A stretch of DNA of 64,000 bases from Arabidopsis thaliana (lineage: Eukaryota; Streptophyta; Magnoliopsida; Brassicales; Brassicaceae), in NCBI RefSeq assembly GCF_000001735.4, contig NC_003076.8:124001-188000 (forward strand), read 5' to 3'. The translations under genes and the position numbers were made by a program. Under the pieces are notes generated by a model. That model did no database searches, was not told the origin of the DNA, and saw only the letters and a program-made list of their open reading frames with translations. Below are positions 11,831-23,607 of the stretch, piece by piece. Position 1 is the first letter of the stretch, and every line of letters starts with the position of its first letter.

Positions 11831-13626
11831 ATGTCTAAGAAGAAAAAGAAGATCCCTCTCCTTCCTGTCAGTTCAAAGTTCGCTCGGGTTTTGGCTTGCG
11901 CTCAGTCCGGCTCTGTCCCCCTGTCGTCGTCTGCTCCTTCCGGATCTGCTTCGCCTCCTTCCTCTGGTCTTCCCTGCGCTGGCTCTTTGGCTCTGGTTCT
12001 CCCTGTTCCTCTGGTTTTCGACTTGGAAGAGAATTCCTTGTCTCCCGAGGTTATTTCGGAGACTGTTTCTCTCATCCCGAAGTCGTCTACTCTTACTCCT
12101 CTGGTAGCTATTGAAGCGAATGGGTCATCCATTCAGCCTCTGCCTACTGTAATTTCCTCCTCGGTTGGCTTGGGATCAGTGTCCGAGATCTCCTCCGCTG
12201 GTTCCCCCATTTTGACTCCTTCAGTTGGCTCAGCTCCTCTCTTAGCTCCGAGCTCAGGGCCTGTTGGCTCCTCAGATATGGTTGCTACCAAGTCTCTCTC
12301 TTTGGGATCTGCTATTCCTCAGTCTTCGACTCCTATTTCGGGCTCTTCCTCTCAGGCCCCCAGCTCCGATTCAAAAATTGATCTTCCTTGGGTAGCTAAG
12401 TTTAAGGCTTCACTGCATAACCTTAAGCAAATGAGTCAGCCAACTTACTTGGAAGATGGTACTCCGGTTGTGATCGCTCCTTCCTCGGTCTTGTTGAAGT
12501 CTGCTGCTTTGTGGAAGGGCCATGTCGTAGCTCAATTTCATGGCTCTTGTCCTCCTGCAACCCGGATCTTCTCTGATTTGAATCCAATTTGGGGAAATTA
12601 CGGTGATATTACCGTTCGCATCGTCTCCGAGACTGTGGCTCTGATTTTTATTCCGGCTCTTAATACTCGCCAATGGGTGGTGGATGTGGGATTCTGGCAA
12701 GCTGGTAACTGTTCTTGTACAGTCTACCCTTGGTCTTCAGAAGGTCTCCTTAATATTGATGAGTTGAAGACTGCTCCAACCTGGGCTGTATTGAAGAATG
12801 TTCCTCCTCAGCTCTATTCGCTTGAAGGGATTAGTGTTATTGCTAGTGCCATAGGGGTTCCTCTTCACACAGAAAAATCAAGATTAGACCCCATCAATAT
12901 AGGTTCAACTAAAGTTAAGGTGGTGATCAAGCTGGACTTGCCTCTTCCTTCTTCTGTTGTTGTAAAGGATGTTCAGGGTAATTCTGCTAGGGTTGATGTG
13001 GAGTATCCTCGACCTCCGCCGAAGTGTTTAAATTGTGGTAAATACGGACATTTATTGAGTCGTTGCCTCATCCCTCTTCAGAAAAAATTGCCATTTAAGA
13101 AGGACTCTCCTTCAGGAGCCAAAGAGGTGGCTCTTCCTCCAATATTCTTCCGGCAGCTGGAAGTAGTGACTCAGTTAGAGGTGTCGACCTTTCTCCTCCT
13201 ATTGCAGCTGAGATACCTTTGTCGAAATCAAAAAGGAGGCGCTCTAGATCAAAAAAGCGATCCCTTAGCTCTCCTCCACGGATTACTGACCCTCTATTAC
13301 CTTTCTCTCCCCAGTCTTCTCTTTCATCGCAGACTTTGGCTAGTAAAAGGTGGGTTGCAAAACCAGGAACGATCTCATCTGATCTCAAGGTTGGAGTAAT
13401 TCAGGGTTCTGGTTCTATTCAACAAGCTGCTCAACCTAAGAGGTCTATGCGTGACTCCATCAAAGATCCAGATCCCAGTTTTCCCTTGCCTATGGGTTGG
13501 ACAGTCATGTCTACTAAGGCTAAGAAGAAAGAACTCAAAAAGTGGCATAATCGTCTCCGTTCTTCTGAGGCAGGTTCTATTGATTTAGCTGCTAGTAAGG
13601 ACCTTGAAGGTCCTTCTTCTCATTGA
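11831..13626 (+). pseudogene. LINE ORF1 (gag-like RNA-binding protein), frameshifted
   Basis: Opens at ATG 11831 with a basic MSKKKKKIPLL start, then a long Ser/Pro-rich region, then a DUF4283-like domain (about residues 180-390), then a CCHC zinc knuckle CLNCGKYGHLLSRC at about residue 396. After about 13110-13140 the reading moves to the +2 frame, where a basic Arg/Ser segment (SKSKRRRSRSKKRS) and the C-terminus ending at 13626 continue. The original frame runs on only to a stop at 13399. This is best explained by one small indel. In plant LINEs, ORF1 binds the element RNA. Confidence 0.8.
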
Positions 13627-13678
13627 AAGCTGTGCTTTCACCTTCACCTTTTGTTGTGTATATGAAGGTCCTTCTTCT
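13606..13678 (+). repeat. 15-bp direct repeat at the ORF1/ORF2 junction
   Basis: GAAGGTCCTTCTTCT occurs at 13606-13620 and exactly again at 13664-13678, 58 bp apart. The second copy abuts the point where the endonuclease N-terminus is missing, suggesting a deletion or template-switch rearrangement during reverse transcription. Confidence 0.7.
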
Positions 13679-16600
13679 AATAATCTTCTTGTCGGATGTT
13701 TTTTGGAGACTCACGTGGCAGAGGAGAATGCAAACTCGGTTTTGGCCTCAACCCTTCCTGGTTGGAGGATGGATAGCAACTACTGTTGCTCTGATCTTGG
13801 GAGGATATGGATTGTTTGGGATCCTTCCATCTCAGTTTTGGTTTTTAAGAAAACAGATCAATTTATGTTATGCAGGATAAAGCTGCCCAATTTATCTCAA
13901 TCCTTTGCGGTTGCTTTTGTGTATGGAAGGAATAATGATATTGAAAGGAGATCTCTTTGGGAGGATATTTCTGTTTTGTCTAGGTCCTCCCCTCTCTCTC
14001 ATACCGCTTGGTTGCTGTTGGGGGACTTCAATCAGATAGCAGCTTCTTCTGAGCATTACTCTATCACACAGTCAGCCTTCAATATTCGTGGTATGGAAGA
14101 TTTTCAGGGTTGTTTGAGGGACAATCAGCTCTCTGATCTGCCTACTAGGGGTGTGTTCTTCACTTGGTCAAATCATCAACAGGATAATCCGATCATAAGG
14201 AAGCTGGACAGGGCTTTGGCTAATGATGAGTGGTTTTCTTCCTTCCCTTCTGCATTAGCGGTTTTTGATCCTCCGGGTGTCTCCGACCATGCATCTTGTA
14301 TTGTTATGATTGATAACCAGCCTGAGCCTTCAAAAAAATGCTTCAAGTATTTCTCCTTCCTATCCTCTCATCCTACTTATTTGGCAGCTTTGGCTGTTGC
14401 TTGGGAGGAAAACACAATGATCGGGTCTCACATGTTCACCTTAAGGCAGCAATTGAAACAGGCTAAGTTGTGCTGTAGGAAGCTGAACAGGTTGCGGTTC
14501 AGTAACATCCAACAGAGGACGGCCCAAGCGCTGTCTCGTCTTGAAGAGATCCAAGTAGATCTTCTTACTGTCCCCTCAGACTCTCTTTTTCGACAAGAGC
14601 ACGTTGCGCGTAAACAATGGGATTTCTTCGCTGCTGCTCTTGAGTCTTTCTTTAGGCAAAAATCAAGGATAAGATGGCTTCATGAAGGGGATGCTAATAC
14701 GAGATTCTTCCATAAAGCTGTGATTTCTCATCAAGCAAATAATCTCATCAAGTTCCTTAGAGGAGAGGATGACTCTAGAGTTGAGAACGTTGATCAAATT
14801 AAAGGGATGCTGGTCGCCTATTACTCTCATTTGCTAGGTTCTCCGTCGGAGAATGTCACTCCCTTTCCTGTTGGCAGGATCAAGGATCTGCTATCCTTCC
14901 ACTGCGACTCTTCTCTTGCGACTCAGTTGACTCTGGTTCCTACTGACGAAGAAATTACGCAGGTCCTTTTCTCTATGTCTCGGAACAAAGCTCAGGGCCC
15001 TGATGGTTTTCCGGTTGAGTTTTTCATTGAAGCGTGGCCTATTGTGAAGGTTAGTGTTGTGGCTGCTATCAGGGAATTCTTTTTGACTTGGATCCTCTCT
15101 AAAGGCTTTAACGCTACAACCCTTACTCTCATTCCCAAGGTAACCGGAGCGGACCGCCTTACTCAATTCCGTCCGGTGGCTTGTTGCACTACTATTTACA
15201 AGGTTATCACTCGCCTTATTTCGAGGAGGCTGAAGCTCTTTATGGATCAGGCGGTCCAGGCTAATCAAGTTGGGTTTATAAAAGGGCGGTTGCTGTGTGA
15301 GAATGTCCTCCTTGCTTCTGAGTTGGTGGATAACTTTCAGGCAGAGGGTGAGACCACTAGGGGTTGTCTTCAGGTGGATATTTCTAAGGCATATGATAAT
15401 GTAAACTGGGAGTTCCTCATCAATATTCTCAAAGCCTTGGATCTTCCTTCGGTGTTCATTAATTGGATTTGGGTTTGCATTTCTTCTCCTTCTTACAGCA
15501 TTGCTCTGAATGGAGAGTTGGTTGGGTTTTTTTCCAGGTAAGAAGGGCATTCGTCAAGGAGACCCAATGTCTTCACATCTTTTCGTTCTTGTGATGGATG
15601 TGTTGGCTAAGTCTCTGGACTTAGGAGCAATCAATTGTCTTTTCAACCTCCATCCTAAATGTTTGGCTCCCATGATTACTCACTTGAGTTTCGCGGACGA
15701 TGTTTTGGTTTTCTCAGATGGCTTAGAGTCTTCTATTGCTGGAATTCTTTCTATATTGGATGACTTTAAGCTTGGTTCAGGTCTAGGTATCAACAGAGAG
15801 AAAACAGCTTTGCTTTTGGATAGAGGAAATTTTGAAAGAAAGAGACAGTTGGCTGCTAACCTTGGAATCACTCATGGTTCTCTTCCTGTTAGATATTTGG
15901 GAGTGCCTCTTATGGCTCAAAAAATGAAGAGACAGGACTACCAGCCTTTGGTTGACCGTATAAGCATGAGGTTCTCCTCTTGGACAGCGAGACACCTTTC
16001 ATTCGATGGGCGTCTTCAGCTCCTTCAGTCTTTCATCTACTCCACCATTACATTCTGGGCGTCGATTTTTATTCTCCCCAACCAGTGTCTTCGGAAGCTT
16101 GAACAATTGTGTAATGCTTTTCTGTGGACAGGTGCGCCTAACTCAGCTAGAGGAGCAAAGATATCGTGGAACATTGTCTGTACTGCGAAGGAAGCGGGCG
16201 GTTTAGGTCTGAAAAGACTCTCCTCTTGGAATAAAGTTCTAGCTCTGAAACTTATCTGGCTCATCTTTACGGCGGCTGGTTCTCTTTGGGTGTCTTGGAT
16301 CAGATTGCATCTCATAGGACATCGGAACTTCTGGGATCTTAATCCAGTTTTGTCAGGAAGCTGGATTTGGAGGAGGCTGTGTAAACTACGCCCTATTGCT
16401 CGTCAGTTCTTATTCTGTGAGGTTGGTTCAGGTGTGACCGCGAGTTTCTGGCAGGATAACTGGACTGTCATGGGCCTTTCATTCATTTGACTGGTCCAGT
16501 TGGACCTCTTCTTGCTTGTCTTCCTTTGAACTCGGTGGTTAGGGATGCTCTTCGGAATGACAACTGGTGGATCTCTACTAGTAGGAGTCGGAATCCTGTC

Positions 16601-17287
16601 ATTGCCTTACTCAAAAGTTCTCTGCCGTCTGCCTCTAGCCTAATTGATTGTCCGCATGATGACTCTTACCTCTGGAAAATAGGTCATCATGCACCATCAA
16701 ATAGGTTCTCCACATCGGATACTTGGAGATTTCTCGAGACTCCGTACAGTCCGGTTCCTTGGCACAAGGCAGTCTGGTTAAAAGATCATGTCCCGAAGCA
16801 GGCTTTTATTTGTTGGGTTGTAGCTCACAACAGGTTGCATACTCGTGATAGGCTCAGGAGTTGGGGCCTTTCGATTCCTTCGACTTGTGTTTTATGCAAT
16901 AATCAGGATGAGTCAAGGGATCACCTTTTCTTTCAATGTCGTTACAGCTCAGAGATTTGGGGTTTCTTCACGGCTGCCTCCGGTCTCTCTTCTCCTCCTA
17001 CTCCGTTTATGCATTGTCTGCTGTGGTTGATGAGTGCATCTCAGGATAGGAATGTGTCTCTTATTATCAAGCTCTTGTTCCAAGCATCGGTCTATTTCAT
17101 TTGGAGAGAGCGTAACTTACGCGTTCATTCTAATAATATTAGGCCAGCTCATCTCATCATCAAAGAAATTCAGCTCATTGTCAGGGCCCGTTTGGACCCG
17201 CTTTCGCGGCCTTCTCGCGTGTCCCAGTCTCAGTCTCAGTCTCAATCTCGTTCCTCGCCGCTTGCGACTTGGTTTGGATTGTTCTGA
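13650..17287 (+). pseudogene. LINE ORF2 (endonuclease, reverse transcriptase, zf-RVT), broken
   Basis: Domains in order: an APE-type endonuclease beginning abruptly at FLETHV (13703 onward), with LLGDFNQI and the SDH motif (VSDHAS) but lacking the usual first 25-30 residues with the WNxRG motif; a reverse transcriptase with LQVDISKAYDNVNWEFL (motif A), KGIRQGDPMSS and LSFADDVLVF (catalytic ADD); then a zf-RVT zinc-binding region (VPKQAF..C..C..H..FFQC). Reading shifts frame at a run of Ts near 15527-15533 and again near 16465-16475, so three frames (13604-15541, 15510-16490, 16487-17287) together cover the protein. No RNase H is seen. The copy cannot make a full ORF2 protein. Confidence 0.85.
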
Positions 17288-17532
17288 GTTCCTCTCATGT
17301 CTCGTGACTTCCTCTGTTGCAGGTCTCTCTCTAAGCTGGGTCGTCGCTTTTCAGTCTTGGGTAGTCCTTCCCTTCTGTAAGCCTTTCTCTGTGTTCTTTT
17401 GTTGGACCTCTTTCTTTCTTTTGGGCTTTGTCTCTGTTGGGCCTGCGTGCCAGTTTTGGGCCTGCGTGCCTGCTGTTAGCCTTCGGGCCTTGTAATGTTT
17501 AAAGTTTTAAATGGAAAAAAAAAAAAAAAAAA

Positions 17533-17541
17533 AACATTCAT
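17533..17541. repeat. LINE target-site duplication, right copy
   Basis: AACATTCAT directly at the end of the A-tail, matching 11719-11727. It fixes the element's 3' end and orientation. Confidence 0.8.
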
Positions 17542-19239
17542 CTACTTGATAGTCTTGATTGATCAGTTTCATACAACTACTTTTCCCAAAAAGTATATCA
17601 TTTAATTTAAGTCATATGACTACTACTAGAACGTTTTGTCGTTAAACGAGGGCTAGTTTCCAAATCCTAAGACCATTCTCTGACAGAAGGAAATTTTGTT
17701 CTCAAATCCAATTTTTCCACAAAAATTCATAACCCTAACGTTTCATGATTATTGGACAGCCTATGTCCAAATGAATTCGGACTATTAACAGACGGGCCTA
17801 AATGATTTTAGCCCATATTAATTAGTTCAGTTTTAGGCTTAACTGGAAACAGACGATTTATATTAGGACAGGTCTAGCCCAAGGACATTAAGCCCGTTTG
17901 ACATCTCTAACTGAAGGTTAGGTGCCACAAGCCCAACAAATTTCAAAAATGAAACAAATCCTTGAGCGAAAATGAATCAGCTGTCAAGGTTTCTAGTTAG
18001 AAATAAACAGATTCAGTGACGAACATTTACAAATTACAACATAATAAAAACAGGGTTATTGATTTTAGTTTGTGTGCTTCAGTAATCAGACAGAATTGAC
18101 GAACTTCTACGAAACCAGGTTATGCAATTCAATGGGTAGCCATATAAGTTCTAAGTGACGAAAATTGCGTTGATATCATCACCCTGATGAAGAATAAGAA
18201 ACTTCAAATTGTTTAAGATGGTGAGGGCATAAAAGGATCATTAATATCGTATTAATCTATATCTTCACCAAGCTACTAATATCGATACGGACTTAATGTC
18301 ACGCCTCCTACGAATTCCAACCATTAATCATAAATTTCAATAAGATTATGTAGCAGCAAAGAGGAAAAGATAGGTTATATAAAAGATTGAATAACCAATC
18401 AAAAAATCCTCACGCAGCCATTACATGATTTGGGCAACTGGGAAAAAGAGAGAGATCGATGTTCGATTCACTCGGCAAAAAGTTGCCTTCTTTTTTAAAA
18501 CAAGAAGCTATCAAAATTTGATTTTTTTTATAAAAAAAATAATAATAATTTCCCATCAGAGTAACTATGACAATATAGCATCATATGGAACTGATAAACA
18601 GATCCATAGCTTTCGATAAATATCCTCATTAGGAACAAATTGCACAAAACTTTTTAACCGAGCAAACAAAAAAATATTTTCAAAGAATTAACTAGAGGAA
18701 GATAGATGACAACAGCCAAAAGAAGCGTCTATATAAAGGAGAGGTTGCGATGATGATGATGGTAAAGATGGCGGCGGCTAACTAGGGTTTTGATGAAAGC
18801 CCTAAAGTTGCGTTGGCGTTAATAGTATATATAAGGGAATTGGCGAAGGCGGTTGAAAACTGTGGGCCTATATGTTCCAAATGTGGCCCATAACAAAATG
18901 ACCCCAGCCCAAACTAATATGGATGTGACAGTTTTAAGAGTGACAAACTGAATTTGCCTGACACTGTTGCCAATTTTGGGCCTTATAGTATATAAATGAT
19001 AAATCAGTGGTATTCACTTTTTACGTTTTTAAGCGTAATTTTGCTATGCTTTGTAGTAAAACTTATTTAGTCAGAGTCTTACAGACAACAACAAAATGGA
19101 ACTCCCAAAATTTGATTATAGAGTAACATCGTTATAAAATGTGCGATTAGGTTTATTTTTCTTGATCAAATCAAAATCCTAACAAGAATTTTCAGAAATA
19201 CACCAACTAGAAACACTGAATTTCAAAAAGTGTCTCTGC
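17542..19239. other. Intergenic, with an orphan leftward promoter-like cluster
   Basis: No protein gene is supported. On the minus strand, site II-like motifs (TGGGCC/TGGGCT) at about 18870-18920 are followed by a TATA element (about 18825-18835) and a telobox AAACCCTAG at about 18785-18793. These normally drive ribosomal-protein or snoRNA genes, but no such product is recognisable to the left. The remainder is AT-rich. Confidence 0.4.
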
Positions 19240-20561
19240 CTATAAAGGAGCATTCCGAAGATATCTCATCTCATAAAGACCAGTGACTTGATCAGCAACA
19301 GCCCACATAATGGCTTGTCCTGGAGGAATCCTCATTAGCCTCGGCAATAACCCTCTCCATAAGGCCACTAATCCTTCCTCTGCATAAATCGTTCTAATGG
19401 CATGAACCATCCCTTTATATCTAATCCCACCTTCACTGTCTCTGCTCTGAGCCATCAACCTCGTTTTCACCACATCAAACGGTCCTGTGCAGAACGGACC
19501 TGCGGTTCCAGCTAAAAACCCTGAGATCATTGACTGCCATGGCTGCAAGATTTTACCGTCACCTTCGTGTTTGTTCCACAAGAGTATGTCAAACGCGTTT
19601 TTCGCTGTGAACATTACAGCTTGGTTGGTTCCGTTTCGCATAACCGTCGGTGCTGCACCTGACCATAAACCAAGTATGCTTTCTTCTCTCACGATGGTTC
19701 TAGCACAATGTATTGGTCCTTTGTACTTGAAAAGCTCAGGACTCAATCCTTTCTGCTGCTGAAGTCTAATTTTCACCACCTGGAGATAAAACAGAGAACT
19801 CAACAGTGTTTTACTTGAGTAAATGTAAGCAAAATCTGTGTCAGACTCAAAATGCTTATGATTATGATGAACACGATTCTCCGAATCAAGAGTTGCCATG
19901 AACAATAGGGACCAAAGAGATTCGTTGGCCAAAAGCATCAAAACAGATCTCAACAAATCATTTTTTATCTCTTTGACTAAAATATACTAAATAATTGATG
20001 AACAGAGATGATTTTCTGGTGCAAGAATAATCTAACAATTTCAATTACACCAAATCTTTGACTCAACTAACACTCTGATGATTAAACTATAGTTTTAAAT
20101 CGATTCATAATCTAATAAAATATTAGAGAAGCCATGTGATTTCATTGTCTCGAAAAGGCAACAAGACTTACCTCAAAGGGTGTAACAATGGCGAGAGCTT
20201 CAAGAACACCGGCACCGAATCCGGAAAGAAAACGGCCACGATTGCTGACCTTTCCGGTCTCGGAATCCTTAAAGGCGGTTTGAAACATGGCGTTGGATCC
20301 CATCCGAAGCGTGTACTTAAGCGTGAGATGAGTAGCGAACGGTGTTAAGCCTTTCCAGAGAGCACGAACTCCTTCGGTGCGAACCACCTTCGAACCACAG
20401 TGAGCGATTCCTTTGTAAGCGCCGACGCGATCTAGCTGGAGACGCGTTTTGATTACGTCGATTGGTTGGAGACAACAAGCCTCGACCACTCCGCCTAGTG
20501 AGCCTGAGACTGCTTTCATGTACGGCGGAATCTGCTTCTTCGATTCCGTTCTCGTCGCCAT
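19240..20561 (-). CDS. SFC1: Mitochondrial succinate/fumarate carrier (MCF family)
   Basis: Two exons on the minus strand, 20561-20172 and 19779-19240, giving 309 residues. It is a mitochondrial carrier of three repeats, each with the PX[DE]XX[KR] signature: PIDVIK, PFEVVK and PFDVVK, with the related RYKG/YKG motifs between. Family members have six membrane helices and exchange metabolites across the inner mitochondrial membrane. Resemblance to yeast Sfc1 suggests succinate-fumarate exchange, linking glyoxylate-cycle succinate to the TCA cycle. There is no cleavable presequence, as is usual. The start has no upstream in-frame alternative and the splice (GAG/GTAAGT...CAG/GTGG) is clean. The length equals my memory of At5g01340. 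Substrate assignment is by family similarity. Confidence 0.9.
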
Positions 20562-21864
20562 ATCTGATTCCTCGGCCGGTGAGCGAATCAGAAATCGAGA
20601 AGGAAGCAGAGAGAAAGAGAGAGAGAGATATTCGTCCTTCTTCTCGTTACAGACTCTCTGCTATTTATTCTTTTGTTATTTTCCAAAAATGTTTGCTTTA
20701 GAAAGAAAGAAAAAGATAACAAAAAGAAATTGAGATTGTTTGTTGTATCCTTAAAGTGTGAGAAAGAAAGTGACCTTTTTTTTTTTCTTTTAGAGATGTC
20801 ATTGGCACAATATTCTCATAATAGTGGGTTTTATTTAAAATAAATATGCATATTCAATCAAAAAATGAAAATACTTTTACATCTTCAAACCACGATAGTA
20901 GTGATCAAACACCTTTCAAGTTTCAACAACCAAGGTAAGTTTGGCGTAAATCGATTTCATCACCATAAAAATGGTAGATGTGATTTGGGCCTCTTATTAA
21001 AAGGGACCATCTTTGATTTGATGTCTTATTCAACGGTCGTAAATGCCTAACCAAATGACTATGCTTGGTCATTGTTTTTAGTTTCGCAAGGCCAATAGCC
21101 ATTGATTATTACCCTTTTCATTGCCTTTTTCGCTTTGTCCTCTTCTTTGGTTTAGAATGTTGTTGTTACGCGTTTCTTTTTTCTTTTTCTAGGGACAATT
21201 TTGACGACACTCGGGTTCCAGATTTTATTATTCAATTTTTGTTTTTCTAGAGCTGATATGAATATATGCTTATGTTCAAATGAGACACTATTGTGTTAGC
21301 TCTGGGAGACAGTAGTATATAACAATGGAAGCATGAGTGGAGAGTTTAGGAAAGAGTGATTAAGCTTTGGGAAAAAGAAATGCATTGTCCTAAATAAATA
21401 AGAGCTGTGAAAAACATATTTGACTTTAATCGAATCCTATTATATCCTATATTAGTATATTGGGCCGATTGGACAGTAGATGATTGGACTATTGGGCCGA
21501 TACAGAAACGATTATAGACATTAATTCTATACACAAGAGACATCCACAGCACCACAAGTCTGTTTCAAAACGGGCCCGTAATTTACATATTTAAAATCAA
21601 AGCCACAGCCCAAAACGAAAAGAATCAATAAATGTGCTCTACAAATAAGTAGGAAGCAAAAGACGATAGAAATTCCTTCATACAGTGGTTAGTCACTCCG
21701 GAAGAGTTGGGTTTAAGAGAAGAGAAACAGCACCAAAAGATCACTGGTTGTTTAATCCACAAGCTTATTACTTTTTAACATTCTTTATACAAAGATAAAC
21801 AGACCTCCCTACTTGAGCTGACCCATGTGATTTACTGAGGTTTTAAGATTCCACACTAGAATGA
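20562..21864. other. Intergenic: carrier promoter and small-gene 3' flank
   Basis: The carrier 5' leader near 20600-20640 is GA/CT-rich (GAGAAAGAGAGAGAGAGA). Beyond it the stretch is AT-rich, with CCC(A/G)ATA-type low-complexity sequence around 21450-21500. I see no supported gene. Confidence 0.4.
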
Positions 21865-22911
21865 TCAGGGTTTCTTCGTGGACTGCAAAAAAAAAGCAAA
21901 GTTGTTTAGTCTTAAATGTCAATATATGTTTTGTAGAATCAATGAAAGATTGTATGCATAAAAACTCACGTCAATGTTCTTGGCAAATTCTTCCATTTGC
22001 TGAGCGACTTTCTCCCTGTTCTCTGCAGCTGGAAAACAAACATCCACTTTTTAATAAGATTGTGGGTTACAACAAGCAGACCAATCATTATTGAGCTAAA
22101 GTATGAAGATGCTAACCCATTTTAGAGAGGTTTTCTATTCTCTTTGAAGTCCTCACAGCAAATCTCTGGAAAGCATGGCTGCCATAACAGAATATAAACA
22201 ATTAGACATCCATTAGCGAATGTCCAGGGAGTCACTAAGACTACTAAAGAATCTTATCAATCAGACAAATAAAAAGGAATCAAACAAAAACAAAACAATA
22301 AACAGCCTCAGTCTCTTAGCTTCACGTTTAACGTCATGTCTTTAATCAGGACAAGCCTACGAAAATCATCACCGGCAGTAATCCACACCCCAAAAAACAA
22401 CATAATGAAAAACCGACAATCCTAAACAAAGTAAAACCTGAGTTATCTAAAAACAAATTTGAATAAAACTCAGGACAAAATGTTCACTTAAAAATCAGCG
22501 AATAGCTTTGCGCAAAGCCAAAAAGAAATGTACAAATTGCAAACACCAAAAAATGTAGAACCTAAACTATAACAATTCCAAAACTAAAGCCAAACTTTTT
22601 TTTTATCACAAAGAAAAAAAAAAAGTGTCTCAAACTTCCTACGCTGCAGCGTATGGTAAATTACGTAGCAAACCAGCTGAAGTTGAGATTAATCTTGCTT
22701 CAATATTGAACGAGCCGATAAGGAACATATTTCCAATCCAATCAGCCAGAGAAAGAAGCTTACTTTTTGATATCTACCCAATTCATCATTAAAAAGTACA
22801 AACCCTAAATCGTTATAAGGAATGAAAGTACCTGTTTGCCAAACCATTAACTATGAACTCGTTCGCAACGTATGAGATCACTCTCGCAATAAAGTTTCCT
22901 CCTCCCGCCAT
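21865..22911 (-). CDS. Small conserved plant protein, 72 residues
   Basis: Four short coding exons on the minus strand: 22911-22832, 22178-22117, 22028-21970 and a last coding part of only 18 nt, 21882-21865. An extra intron lies in the 5' UTR (about 23113-22924). All junctions are GT-AG and the phase is kept throughout, giving a protein that starts MAGGGNFIARVISYVANEF and ends EFAKNIDSTKKP. The N-terminal half could form an amphipathic or weakly hydrophobic helix and the C-terminal half a charged helix (NREKVAQQMEEF). No domain is recognised. I believe it corresponds to At5g01350, whose database label (UvrABC-like) is not supported by anything I can see. The gene is invisible to simple ORF scanning because every exon is under 85 nt. 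Confidence 0.75.
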
Positions 22912-23607
22912 TCTCGCTCTTTCCTATCAAAAACGAAACCCTAATGTCAATAATTATCCACCAAATCGCAACAATTTCTAGAGAAAACTAAATCCAACAG
23001 GAAAATAAGAGACAGAAACTCGAAAAATCACAGCTTTACAAACAAAATCAAACAACAATTGATAAAACCTCAGATGAATCAAGAGATCGTATAAGCAAGA
23101 GAATCGGCCTTACCTGATGCAAACGAAGAGGAAGGTTCGAGACCCAACAAGATCTGCGTCAAGTCCCTATTTTACATTATACCAGATTTGTCCATTATAT
23201 AGACCTCGCATCTTCCTCGTGACGGCGAATGAGTTTTTGCGTAATTTGTCTTAGGTCTCTCATCGGACGGTCACGATGTTCTGTAACAAAATCGAACGGT
23301 TCATATTACCCACTAGTCAACATTAACCTAAAAACTCTTAGTTCTGGAATTCCTATTTTACCCTTGTTTCTCCCTCTATTTACAAATAGGCCAGAGACGG
23401 GCCAGGCCCATCTAGGCCTTGTAATATTATTACTTTTGTTTTAGTCACTTCAAGGTCATATAATAAACGGGCCGAGTCTGTTTGATCTTATGAAAATTGA
23501 CGACAATCACAATACACTGAAACAAACAAATCTCCGACAACACAAGAGGAGAAAAACAGAGGATTTGGGTTTTTCCCGTTTAACCCTCAGCTTCCTCCTA
23601 GCTTGAT
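22912..23607. promoter_or_regulatory. 5' UTR intron and promoter of the 72-residue gene; TBL 3' flank
   Basis: A 5' UTR intron runs from about 23113 (donor after CATCAG) to 22924 (acceptor GATAG). Upstream, around 23390-23420, there is a cluster of GGCC/site II-like motifs (AATAGGCC, GGGCCAGGCCCA, TAGGCC) typical of housekeeping promoters. The TBL gene's 3' flank joins at the right. Confidence 0.5.

Larger units (their letters stand above)
11719..17541 (+). mobile_element. L1-type LINE (non-LTR retrotransposon), near full length
   Basis: About 5.8 kb between perfect 9-bp target-site duplications AACATTCAT (11719-11727 and 17533-17541). The element has a short GC-rich 5' leader, ORF1 with a CCHC zinc knuckle, ORF2 with endonuclease, reverse transcriptase and zf-RVT domains, a 3' UTR with a repeated GGGCCTGCGTGCC, and an uninterrupted poly(A) tail (about 17515-17534). 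This is the layout of plant L1 (ATLINE1-type) elements. The clean tail and perfect duplications indicate a fairly recent insertion, yet the copy is not autonomous: ORF1 has one frameshift and ORF2 two, and the start of the endonuclease is missing. It lies between PDC3 and the succinate/fumarate carrier and disrupts no gene. Confidence 0.93.

Noticed and set aside
11902-12132. Minus-strand open frame inside LINE ORF1
   Set aside because: A shadow of the Ser/Pro-rich coding strand; no independent features.
14891-15550. 219-codon minus-strand open frame in the LINE
   Set aside because: Antisense to the reverse transcriptase motifs; composition is a mirror of ORF2.
18131-18230. Candidate box C/D snoRNA on the minus strand (GTGATGATAT ... 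CTGA)
   Set aside because: C- and D-like boxes are present but no terminal stem pairs and the spacing is loose; kept only as part of the orphan-promoter finding.
18743-18784. Tiny ATG-rich reading frame MMMMVKMAAAN
   Set aside because: Twelve codons or fewer with no context; explained by a GAT trinucleotide run.
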